DNA of 33,887 bases, taken from Paractinoplanes pyxinae (lineage in GTDB: Bacteria; Actinomycetota; Actinomycetes; Mycobacteriales; Micromonosporaceae). Numbering within the stretch: the first letter of the stretch is position 1; the number at the start of each line of letters is the position of its first letter. Below, piece by piece: positions 25,751-33,221 of the stretch. The translations under genes and the position numbers were made by a program. The notes below the pieces were generated by a model, which was not told where the DNA came from, did not search any database, and worked only from the letters and a program-made list of their open reading frames with translations. The stretch is from the NCBI RefSeq assembly GCF_026626335.1, contig NZ_JAPNTZ010000030.1:1-33887 (forward strand). Direction: 5' to 3'.

Positions 25751-26170
25751 TCAGACGCCGGGCCGAACAGCGATCTCTGAGTAGAAGCGATTGATCAGCT
25801 GGACGACCGACTCGAACGAGTCGAGGTCCATCGGCTTCGTGACGAACGCGTTAGCGTGCTCGCCGTAACTCGCCAAAATGTCTTCGGCAGCGCTGGAAGT
25901 AGTCAGCACGACGATCGGGATCGTCTTCAGACCGGGATCACTCTTGATATGCGCCAGAACCTCATGGCCTCCGAGGCGAGGCATGTTGAGGTCCAACAGC
26001 ACCAGGTCCGGGCGCTGCGACTCGGCATGTTCGCCCCGTTGATACAGGTAATCGAGCGCTTCCTGCCCGTCGACGACGCGGTACACGGTGGGGGGATGAT
26101 CCGCCGACTCGAGCGCTTCTCGGATCATGAGGGTGTCGGCGTCGTCGTCGTCGACGACCAACACTGTCAT
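25751..26170 (-). CDS. Rcp1-like single-domain response regulator
   Basis: This is a 139-residue receiver. Acidic residues D7-D10 follow strand 1 (VLVVDDDD). The phospho-acceptor is D60 in LVLLDLNMP, the switch residue is T90 in IVVLTTSS, and the lysine is K112 in FVTKPMD. The long alpha2-beta3 part with YRVVDGQEALDYLYQRGEH is typical of the Rcp1/CpdR-like regulators that pair with phytochrome and GAF-type kinases. I chose ATG 26170 because the fold starts there and GGAAG lies about ten bases upstream; the frame is open further to 26257 without domain content. It is convergent with the GAF kinase at 24310, a likely partner by neighbourhood. There is no output domain, so it must act by protein contact or as a phosphate relay. 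Confidence 0.9.
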   Translation of the reverse strand: MTVLVVDDDDADTLMIREALESADHPPTVYRVVDGQEALDYLYQRGEHAESQRPDLVLLDLNMPRLGGHEVLAHIKSDPGLKTIPIVVLTTSSAAEDILASYGEHANAFVTKPMDLDSFESVVQLINRFYSEIAVRPGV

Positions 26171-26372
26171 CGGTGAGGCTTCCACTCGACATGACCTCTC
26201 GACGTGCGGCCTTTGCCTACCAGCAAATATATGCGGATCCGACAGCTGTGCTCGCACCGGTGTTCCTGTCGGAAGGAACTGATCGCTGCATACGCCGCTT
26301 CACCACGGCGATTTTGATCCAGCGCACTGCGGGCTGGCCGGTTGGCGACCAGCCCGCAGCGCGCCGGTTGAA

Positions 26373-27179
26373 TCAGAGAGTGCCACCACTGTTGCGGTTG
26401 ATCGGCACGGTGGGCGATTCGGTAGCCGGGTAGGCGGACTGGGATGGCAGGGTGTTCGGCTGGGTGTTGGTGACGCCGCCACCGGTCGGGTAGCCGCCGG
26501 CCGAGCGGGCGGTCAGGTTCGAGGCTTCCTGCTCGGCGGTGTTGAGCCAGCGTTCCCACCGGTGCTGCATTGGCTTGATGGCGCCGCCGCCGACGCCGAC
26601 GATGAGCACGCCGGCGATGATCGCCAGGACGGTGATCAGGATGGGAGTCGTGACGGTGGTGGCGACACCGATCTGGTTGAGCGCGGCGATGATGCCCAGG
26701 CCCAGGATGAATACCGAGGCGATGTTGGCAAGCAGCTTGCCGTAGGACAGGCCGCCCAGGCTGGCGGTGATCAGGTCCTTGACGCCCTTGGCGATGGCGG
26801 AGGCCACCACAATGATGAGGATGGCCACGAAGGCCCGGGGCAGCCATGTCACGACGCCGGTGATCAGGTCGGAGATGGGGTTCGGTCCCCAGATCCCGAA
26901 GGCGAGCTGCAGGGTGAACAGCAGGATTGCGTAGTAGGCCAGTTTGGCGATGATGTCGCTGGCATCGTACTTCGAGCGCTGCAAGGCGGTCTTGACACCA
27001 CCGCGCTCCACCAACCGGTCGAATCCGACACGCTCGAGGATTTTGTCGACGAGCTTGCGGACGGCTTTGGCGATGAGCCAGCCCACCAGCAGGATGACCA
27101 GGAATGCCAGCGCCTTGGGCAGGAACAGCAGGATGGAGCGCAGCATGTCGCCGACGCCGTCAGTGATTCTGTCTGACAT
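26373..27179 (-). CDS. TM-helix-repeat membrane protein (mechanosensitive-channel-related)
   Basis: The protein has 268 residues and five hydrophobic helices: about 14-40, 75-95, 108-132, 148-175 and 180-205. ALAFLVILLVGWLIAKAVRK and AFVAILIIVVASAIAKGVKD are paired copies of the conserved TM_helix repeat (as in CmpX and MscS-related proteins), each followed by a basic patch. The MscS beta domain is absent; the last 60 residues are Thr/Pro/Asn-rich and probably disordered. ATG 27179 has GAAGGA six bases upstream. It could form a small-solute or osmotic channel, but that is by family only. It is divergent from the phosphatase gene across a 504-base spacer holding two palindromes. Confidence 0.85.
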   Translation of the reverse strand: MSDRITDGVGDMLRSILLFLPKALAFLVILLVGWLIAKAVRKLVDKILERVGFDRLVERGGVKTALQRSKYDASDIIAKLAYYAILLFTLQLAFGIWGPNPISDLITGVVTWLPRAFVAILIIVVASAIAKGVKDLITASLGGLSYGKLLANIASVFILGLGIIAALNQIGVATTVTTPILITVLAIIAGVLIVGVGGGAIKPMQHRWERWLNTAEQEASNLTARSAGGYPTGGGVTNTQPNTLPSQSAYPATESPTVPINRNSGGTL

Positions 27180-27199
27180 TTAGGGTCCTTCGATTTAAG

Positions 27200-27221
27200 G
27201 GCTCGGGGATGAAGCCGAGCC
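27200..27221 (-). promoter_or_regulatory. Hairpin in the leader of the membrane-protein gene
   Basis: A perfect seven-base stem (GGCTCGG with CCGAGCC) and an eight-base loop lie 20 bases before the membrane-protein start. If transcribed it could affect translation or mRNA stability; no known riboswitch is recognised. Confidence 0.35.
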
Positions 27222-27356
27222 GTCGATTACCCTCTCGAGCAGCCAAGGCAAACTCGTTATGGACGATTATTGCTAGCCATACACCTTCAGTCGTGCGCGC
27301 TGCCTTCATGGGCTGTCTTCGACACTCTCCAATGCGACGAGATGGCGGCCTCAGCA

Positions 27357-27375
27357 TCGTTTATGACATAAACGA
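27357..27375. promoter_or_regulatory. Palindromic operator candidate, copy 1
   Basis: A 19-base palindrome with nine-base perfect arms (TCGTTTATG and CATAAACGA) around one base. Its core GTTTATGACATAAAC matches copy 2 at 27435-27449 in 13 of 15 positions. It is A/T-rich within a G/C-rich genome and lies between divergent genes. Confidence 0.55.
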
Positions 27376-27434
27376 CGCAGGTGACACATCGGGCGTCGAT
27401 GCTTGGTTGCAGCTCAGCGCACGTATAACTCGAT

Positions 27435-27449
27435 GTTTATGCCGTAAAC
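27435..27449. promoter_or_regulatory. Palindromic operator candidate, copy 2
   Basis: GTTTATGCCGTAAAC repeats the core of copy 1, with the consensus GTTTATGMCRTAAAC. The starts are 76 bases apart, close to seven helical turns, which suits two dimers on one DNA face. Confidence 0.55.
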
Positions 27450-27683
27450 TGCATACTTGCAGAGGGCGGTGTGACAGTCTCCCCTTCGTTGCGTTGCGCT
27501 GCTTGCCCTACCCCTGATCCGGTCCTAGAGTTTCGTTGCTGTAAAGTCACGGCCCCGCGCCTCTACGGCAAGAGGCTCTCGGGTGTCTGCCACCGCAAAT
27601 AATGACGCCGGACGTTATCGTGTCCACGTCGGATTAGCTCGGCGATCGATCGGGGTGCGAACCGGCGGAGGGAAGGTCATGCG

Positions 27684-28889
27684 GTGGGCGCGCTCGAAGC
27701 GGTACGGCAGCTGATTCGACAGGGATACCGCGCTCGCCCCGAGGATCTGGCTGACATGGCCATGCAGGCGGCCCCGCTGCTCGGCGTGCAAGCTTTAGTG
27801 ATTTACGTCGTCGACCATCAGCAGCGGACGCTCCTGCCCTTAACCGGCGACCGGTCACCGGCCGGTAAGCCGGAACCGATCGACGGCACCTTGGCCGGCC
27901 GGGCATACAGCACCGTGTCCCCTACCTTGAGCCGGCCGGATGACGGCGAGCAGGTGCTTTGGGTTCCGTTGCTGGACGGCAGCGAACGCATGGGTGTCTT
28001 GCAGGTCTTTGCCGATCGGCCGCTTACCGATCAGGAGGTCGCCGACTGCGCCACCGTCGCTGCGTTGGTGGGCGAGCTTGTGGTCACCGGTGACCTGTAC
28101 AGCGACACCATTGAACGACTGCGCCGCCGTGAGCCCATGCGGCTAGCCGCCGAGATGCTGCGCGCCCAGCTCCCCCCGTTGACCTTCGCCACCAGCCGCA
28201 CGGTTATCGCTGGCATCCTCGAGCCGTGCTACGACGTCGGCGGTGACGCCTTCGACTATGCCGTCAACGGCGAGACCGCCCACCTGGCGCTGTTCGACGC
28301 CGTCGGCCACGGCTCGGCCGGCGGCATGCGGGCCGTGGTGCTCGCCTGCATTGCCATAGCCGCGTACCGCAACGCCCGCCGCGCCGCCATGGACCTCACG
28401 GCCACCTACCATCACCTCGACAACGCCGTACGTGAACACGACCGCACTGGCCTGATCACCGCGGTCCTGGCGGAACTCGACCAGCACACCGGCATCCTTC
28501 GAGTAATTTCGGCCGGGCACCCCAGTGGCATCGTGCTGCGCCGTGGCCGGGTCGTCACAGTCCTGCCCACACCCACTGCCCTGCCCGTCACCCTCGGCGA
28601 CCGGCGGCCACCCGTCATCGTCCAAGAGGTTCTCGAGCCCGGCGACCAAATTCTGCTGTACACCGATGGCATCATCGAGGCACGCGACCGCGACGGCGAC
28701 GCCTTCGGTATTGACCGGCTCATCAGCTTTGCCGAACGGGCCCTGTCGGAGAGTCTGCCCGCCGCCGAAACCGCGCGGCGGCTGGTGCACGCCATCCTCA
28801 AGCACCAGGACGACTGCCTTCAGGACGACGCCACAGTCCTGCTTTTGCAGTGGCAGGGCCCGGTGAACCCGGAGATGCCGGTGTCATAG
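27684..28889 (+). CDS. GAF-SpoIIE/PP2C serine phosphatase
   Basis: The protein is 401 residues. A GAF domain (about 10-145: LGVQALVIYVVDHQQRTLLP, then LWVPLLDGSERMGVLQVF) precedes a SpoIIE-type PP2C domain (about 165-395). Metal-binding aspartates are visible in VGGDAFDYA, ALFDAVGHG, ILLYTDGIIEARD and QDDATVLLLQ. The start is GTG 27684, with GGAGGGAAGG about ten bases upstream; an ATG at 27679 is in another frame. Such phosphatases dephosphorylate anti-anti-sigma factors in SigB-type partner switching. The convergent SigB/F-type sigma gene at 29017-29820 makes that role likely here, but no anti-sigma or anti-anti-sigma gene is in the window. Confidence 0.93.
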   Translation: MGALEAVRQLIRQGYRARPEDLADMAMQAAPLLGVQALVIYVVDHQQRTLLPLTGDRSPAGKPEPIDGTLAGRAYSTVSPTLSRPDDGEQVLWVPLLDGSERMGVLQVFADRPLTDQEVADCATVAALVGELVVTGDLYSDTIERLRRREPMRLAAEMLRAQLPPLTFATSRTVIAGILEPCYDVGGDAFDYAVNGETAHLALFDAVGHGSAGGMRAVVLACIAIAAYRNARRAAMDLTATYHHLDNAVREHDRTGLITAVLAELDQHTGILRVISAGHPSGIVLRRGRVVTVLPTPTALPVTLGDRRPPVIVQEVLEPGDQILLYTDGIIEARDRDGDAFGIDRLISFAERALSESLPAAETARRLVHAILKHQDDCLQDDATVLLLQWQGPVNPEMPVS

Positions 28890-29016
28890 CGCGTCGATAC
28901 GACAGCGCGACGCCGACTGGCGCTGAAGCATTGTGTAAGGCCACCTAGGCAAGTGTCTGAGGCGGCGAAGACGTCGGACGGCACCGGCGTTAGACAGGTG
29001 ACACGCCGCAGCGGAC

Positions 29017-29820
29017 TCAGCAGTCGCCCATCTGAGCGCGCAACTTGACCAGAGCCTTGGTGAGCAGACGCGAGACATGCATCTGGGAGACACCGACATG
29101 TTCGGCGATCTGCGTCTGAGTCAGGTTGCCGTAGAAGCGCAGATGGATGATTTTCTGCTCACGTTCGTCGAGCGTCGCCAGAGCAGGCCCCAGCGCGATG
29201 CGGAACTCGGTCATCTCGTACTCACGGTCCTCGCCGCCGAGGGTGTCACCGAGTTCGGTGGTGCCCTCCGCGCTGACCGGGGTGGACAGGCTGGTCGCGT
29301 TGTACGCGCGTGCCCCTTCCAACCCTTCCAGCACCTCCTCCTCGGTCACGCCGAGATGGGCGGCAACGTCAGTCACGGTGGCCGCCCGGCCGAGCTTGGT
29401 GGTGAGCTCGTTATTGGCCGCGGTGATCGCCAGGCGCAGTTCCTGCAGCCGCCGTGGAACCCGGACGGACCAGGTGCGGTCACGGAAATGACGCTTGATC
29501 TCGCCCATGATCGTCGGAATGGCGTATCCGATGAAGTCGATGCCGCGGTCGGCTTGGAACCGATCGACCGCCTTGATCAATCCGACGACGCCGACCTGGA
29601 ACAGGTCGTCAACCGGCTCGCCACGCCCGGCATAGCGCTGGGCGAGGTGACGGGTCAGCGGCAACCACGCCTCGATGGTCCTGTCACGCAGCGCCGCCCG
29701 GCAAGGATGACCGGCCGGCAAGGCCACCATCGCCGCGATCAACTCGCTCGCGGTGTCGGTACTGGTCGCACCGGCCGCGGCGTTCTCGGCGGGTAGGGCG
29801 GAGGCGGTGATGACCGTCAT
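29017..29820 (-). CDS. SigB/SigF/SigG-family RNA polymerase sigma factor
   Basis: The protein is 267 residues and has no region 1.1. Region 2 contains DDLFQVGVVGLIKAVDRF, then GIDFIGYAIPTIMGEIKRHF and RDRTWSVRVPRRLQEL. Region 3 includes TVTDVAAHLGVTEEEVLEGL, and region 4 ends LTQTQIAEHVGVSQMHVSRL. This is the SigB/F/G stress and sporulation group, whose members are normally held by an anti-sigma factor. ATG 29820 has GGGA about ten bases upstream. It is convergent with the GAF-SpoIIE phosphatase, which supports a partner-switch circuit. The sigma target promoters are not identifiable from this window alone. Confidence 0.93.
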   Translation of the reverse strand: MTVITASALPAENAAAGATSTDTASELIAAMVALPAGHPCRAALRDRTIEAWLPLTRHLAQRYAGRGEPVDDLFQVGVVGLIKAVDRFQADRGIDFIGYAIPTIMGEIKRHFRDRTWSVRVPRRLQELRLAITAANNELTTKLGRAATVTDVAAHLGVTEEEVLEGLEGARAYNATSLSTPVSAEGTTELGDTLGGEDREYEMTEFRIALGPALATLDEREQKIIHLRFYGNLTQTQIAEHVGVSQMHVSRLLTKALVKLRAQMGDC

Positions 29821-30357
29821 GTGTCAGGCTCCCTGGTGGCATCAGCGGAAGGAAGTCCCGCTGCGGCGCCACCTGATATGCCCGCAAGCATCAGGGCGTC
29901 AAACCACCCGGCCCGAGAAGTCACCCGTACACGGCGCTGTGTCGTGCGGGCAAGTCTTGTCATGCGGCTGTATGACCAGGTCACCGCTTCGCACCGTCCG
30001 GAGGGCAGGAGGGTGACGCAGGGGTTGCCTGCGGCAGGTCGGCGCCTCAGGGATCTGCAATATTTGCCCCCAGCGCCTCGGACACAACGCAGTAGGACTT
30101 CACGTCGGCCACCAGGCGCAGCGGCTGTCGTGCTGGGGCACAGCTCAGCGTGTCTACAGCTGAGGTGATGACCATAATAGGCGATCATCGGCCGTCCGTT
30201 CCATAACTGGCTGTGACTGTCCGCTGAGCCTGCCGTACGACGGGTGTCGCTCGTGTTCCCGCGCTTCGCCCACCACCTTCAGGCGCCGGCATGCTCGTCC
30301 AACGCCGCGCTGTTCGACGGTGCCGTTCTCGCAACCGCCGTAGAGATCTGCGGAGAC
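29821..30357. other. 537 bases without a recognisable gene
   Basis: Overlapping open frames on both strands (plus 29821-30168, minus 29817-30188, plus 30244-30636) have no ribosome sites and no domains. The region contains the promoter of the minus-strand sigma gene and the downstream end of the solute-binding-protein gene. Confidence 0.4.
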
Positions 30358-31200
30358 CTAGGCTCCTCCGTTGATGGCGCCGGTGCGCAGGGCGCCCTCC
30401 TTGACTTTCCATTTGGTCAGCAGCGCGTCGTACGTGCCGTCACTGATCGCCGAGTAGAGGGCGGCCTGGATCGCAGCCGTGAGCGGCTTACGGTCCTTGG
30501 CCACGCCGATGCCGTACGGGATGGCTTCGATCTGTGGCCCCGACAGCTCGAGCGAGGTCATCTTCTCGACGTCGAGCGCAGCGATGGGGAAGTCGTTGAG
30601 CGCGGCGTCAGCCTTCCCGTCACGTACCGAGGCTGAGGGCCGGTCGGTGAGCACGACAGTAAGGTTTTTGCGGCCGCAAGCAGCTTTCTGAGCCTTTGCC
30701 ATGTCGACGAAGACGGTGTCCGGCTGAGCCGCTACCCGCCGGCCGCACAGCCCCGGCATGCCTCCGATATCGCCCGTGCCCTTCGGCACGACGATGGAGG
30801 TGCCGGCATTGAGGTAGTCGACGAAGTCGACCTTCTTCTGCCGCTCGGCCCGGTCGAACATCGACGAGATCGACGCGTCAATCTGCTTGCTGCTGACCTG
30901 CTTGAGCAAATCACCGAAAGGCACGGTGCGCCATTCGACGCGGGCGCCCAGCTTAGCTGCAATGGCTTGGGCGATGTCGATGTCCAGCCCGGCGTAGGCG
31001 GAGCCGCGCTTGAACGTCATGGGTTCGAACGTCGGGTCGGTTCCGAACACCAGGACGCCACCTCGGTTGACGGAGCCGGCGAGCGCGGTGCGTGCTTCGG
31101 CGAGCCGGTCGATGGAATGCTCGGCCTGTTCGCTCGCTGCGCATCCCGTCAAGCCTGCGACGGAGACGACCAGGACGGCAAGGACGTTGACGATACGCAT
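30358..31200 (-). CDS. Family-3 solute-binding lipoprotein (amino-acid type)
   Basis: The protein is 280 residues. ATG 31200 has GGAGG six bases upstream and starts a lipoprotein signal MRIVNVLAVLVVSVAGLTGC, with lipobox LTGC and lipidated Cys20; the frame opens earlier at 31233. The mature part is a family-3 periplasmic binding fold: LVFGTDPTFEPMTFKRG, AGLDIDIAQAIAAKLGARVE, then ISSMFDRAERQKKVDFVDY and IPYGIGVAKD. Two cysteines (LCGRR and AACGRK) may form a disulfide. These proteins capture polar amino acids for ABC uptake. No permease or ATPase gene is in the window; instead it is divergent from a chemoreceptor, 117 bases away. Confidence 0.92.
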   Translation of the reverse strand: MRIVNVLAVLVVSVAGLTGCAASEQAEHSIDRLAEARTALAGSVNRGGVLVFGTDPTFEPMTFKRGSAYAGLDIDIAQAIAAKLGARVEWRTVPFGDLLKQVSSKQIDASISSMFDRAERQKKVDFVDYLNAGTSIVVPKGTGDIGGMPGLCGRRVAAQPDTVFVDMAKAQKAACGRKNLTVVLTDRPSASVRDGKADAALNDFPIAALDVEKMTSLELSGPQIEAIPYGIGVAKDRKPLTAAIQAALYSAISDGTYDALLTKWKVKEGALRTGAINGGA

Positions 31201-31317
31201 GACGGGCCTCCGGAGTCGCCTCCTATGTTTCATCGACCGTTGCGGTACAGCCCTTAGCCGATCTGGTCATGCCGGGCCGGCGACGGCGATAGCGTGCCTG
31301 CAGGGACAGGAGGCGAT

Positions 31318-32892
31318 ATGAAGTTCACCATCCGCCGTCAGATCGCGACCTTGGCCGTGGCCGGGTTCGTGCTGGTCATCGTGGCCGGAGCCATCGGCTA
31401 CCGCGGCACCTCTTCCATCGCCGACCAGCAGGTACTGGCCCGTGATGCCGCACGCGCATCGCAGGCGGCCCAGTCGATCGACATCGCCCGTGCGCTGTTT
31501 CGGGGCAACGTCCTCGCTACCCTGGTGACCAATAACGCAACCGAACGTCAGAGCGTTCTGGACCGGCTCGGGGACAACGTCGCCCAGGCTCGTACCGGCG
31601 TTGACGACGTCATCCGCTACGTTCCCGACCTACGCGCGCCGGCTGATGCGGTGCTCCCCGTTCTTGATGAACTGATCGCGTCCGGTCAGCGTATGGTTAC
31701 GCTGGCCAGCCGTGTCGCCTCCGATCCCGGACGTACGGCCGCACTGGCCACCCGCTCCGCCTACGACAAGGTCGACGCCAAGGCCGCACTGGCCGTCGCC
31801 GATCTGGCCACGGCCATCAATCAACGCGTCCAGCAGTCCTCCGAGCAGGCGGCAACAGTGGCGGCCAACGCTAAACGCCTCACCGTGGTGACCGGCCTCG
31901 TGTCGGCTGTTCTGCTGGGCGGGGCGGCGCTGCTGCTCGCGCGGCGCATCGCCCGACGCGTGCATCACAGCCTCGCGGCGGCCCGGGCCATCGCCGGATA
32001 CGATCTGACCGTCGACGCGACTCTGGCGGGCGGCGACGAACTGTCGCAACTCGGCGGCAGTCTGGACGACATCGCTCGTTCCCTGCGCGGGGCTATGAAG
32101 GAGATCGGTAACAACGCGAGTGCGGTGGCCGCCGCCTCCGAGGAGTTGAGCGCCACGAGCCGTCAGCTGTCCGAGGGCGCGGGTACCGCCTCGTCGGAGG
32201 CGGGTCAAGCCAGCGGGCAGATTACGGAAGTGACGGCTAGCGTCGATGGAGCCACCGCATCCGCGCACGGTCTCGAGATGTCGATCGACGACATCACCGC
32301 GGCGGTTGCCGAAGCGGGCTCCGTCGCCCGTGAGGCGGTCGAGCTGGCCCTTTCCACCAATCAGACGATCGAGCGTCTTCGTGTTTCCAGCGAGCAGGTG
32401 TCTGCGGTCGTCAGCATTATCACGGCAATCGCCGAACAGACCAATCTGCTGGCCCTCAACGCCACGATCGAGGCGGCCCGGGCCGGTGAGCAGGGCAAGG
32501 GCTTCGCGGTGGTCGCCGGCGAAGTCAAGGACCTGTCGAGGGAGACAGCCACGGCGACAGGCGACATCACCGCCAAGGTTGCTGCCATGCAACGCGACAC
32601 CACCGGTGCGCTCGAAGCCATTACCCGGATCACCGAGGTGATCGATCGCGTCGATAATCTGCAGGGCACCATCTCGTCGGCGGTCACGAGTCAGACACAT
32701 GCAACAGGTAAGATCGTCGCCAGCATCGACTCTGCGGTGCGCTCCGCCACCGGTGTGGCTGACTCGATCAGCCGCGTGGCCAACACAACAATTCTCACTC
32801 ACGAGGCAGCTACGCAGACCGAAGCGGCAGCCACTGAACTGGCGTCCTTGTCGCAAGAACTGCGTTTGCTCTCCGGCCGGTTCCGCCACTGA
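31318..32892 (+). CDS. Methyl-accepting chemotaxis protein
   Basis: The protein is 524 residues. ATG 31318 has GGAGG five bases upstream. TM1 (about 11-33) is followed by a helical extracytoplasmic four-helix-bundle-like sensor (about 35-190), TM2 (about 192-214) and HAMP (about 215-265, with ARAIAGYDLTVDAT). The long coiled-coil signalling domain has its hairpin tip near residue 375 (AEQTNLLALNATIEAARA, then GKGFAVVAGEVKDLS). No C-terminal CheR/CheB tether is seen. It would control CheA in a chemosensory array, implying motility or an alternative Che output. No che genes are in the window. It lies divergent from the solute-binding lipoprotein and 329 bases before a second receptor-like gene. 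Confidence 0.95.
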   Translation: MKFTIRRQIATLAVAGFVLVIVAGAIGYRGTSSIADQQVLARDAARASQAAQSIDIARALFRGNVLATLVTNNATERQSVLDRLGDNVAQARTGVDDVIRYVPDLRAPADAVLPVLDELIASGQRMVTLASRVASDPGRTAALATRSAYDKVDAKAALAVADLATAINQRVQQSSEQAATVAANAKRLTVVTGLVSAVLLGGAALLLARRIARRVHHSLAAARAIAGYDLTVDATLAGGDELSQLGGSLDDIARSLRGAMKEIGNNASAVAAASEELSATSRQLSEGAGTASSEAGQASGQITEVTASVDGATASAHGLEMSIDDITAAVAEAGSVAREAVELALSTNQTIERLRVSSEQVSAVVSIITAIAEQTNLLALNATIEAARAGEQGKGFAVVAGEVKDLSRETATATGDITAKVAAMQRDTTGALEAITRITEVIDRVDNLQGTISSAVTSQTHATGKIVASIDSAVRSATGVADSISRVANTTILTHEAATQTEAAATELASLSQELRLLSGRFRH

Positions 32893-33221
32893 GAAGCATC
32901 AGCAGAGCTGTCTACCGCCAGGGACCCCCATCCGGTGCAGCGTGGGCGTCAGCCTCGCTAATCTTTTCGACAGCCGTGCTGTGAACTGCGAGCGAGTTGC
33001 CGTCGCCCAGAGCGACTTTCACGGATGCACTGAGTGAGAGGGTGTGCGGTTTTTGGCTGGTACGGCGTTGGCGGCGTGTCTACGCCTGGACGGCGCCGAT
33101 CAGGGGATGTAGCCGAACGGTGCTCGCCTGCGGCTTCTGTCTGCGACTATCGGAGTTGCCTGCTTGGCCACCGAGCATGCTCGACGCTCGATCGTCTGGT
33201 AACTCTCGCCGAGGAGCAACC
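32893..33221. other. Spacer between two receptor genes
   Basis: No gene is recognised. No clear terminator hairpin follows the first receptor. The promoter of the downstream gene may lie here, or the two may be co-transcribed. Confidence 0.4.

Larger units (their letters stand above)
27180..27683. other. 504-base regulatory spacer between divergent genes
   Basis: There is no gene here. The stretch is clearly lower in G+C than its flanks around 27230-27460 and carries two matching palindromes and a leader hairpin (listed separately). Promoters for the minus-strand membrane protein and the plus-strand phosphatase must lie here. Confidence 0.6.

Noticed and set aside
28143..28805. A 220-residue minus-strand open frame
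   Set aside because: It is a shadow of the SpoIIE phosphatase domain on the plus strand.
31201..31317. Possible flagellar-type sigma promoter (GCCGAT near 31256) before the chemoreceptor
   Set aside because: No matching -35 element lies at the required distance, so the hexamer alone is not evidence.
31630..32889. A 419-residue minus-strand open frame
   Set aside because: It is antisense to the chemoreceptor gene, composition is skewed, and it has no recognisable domain.
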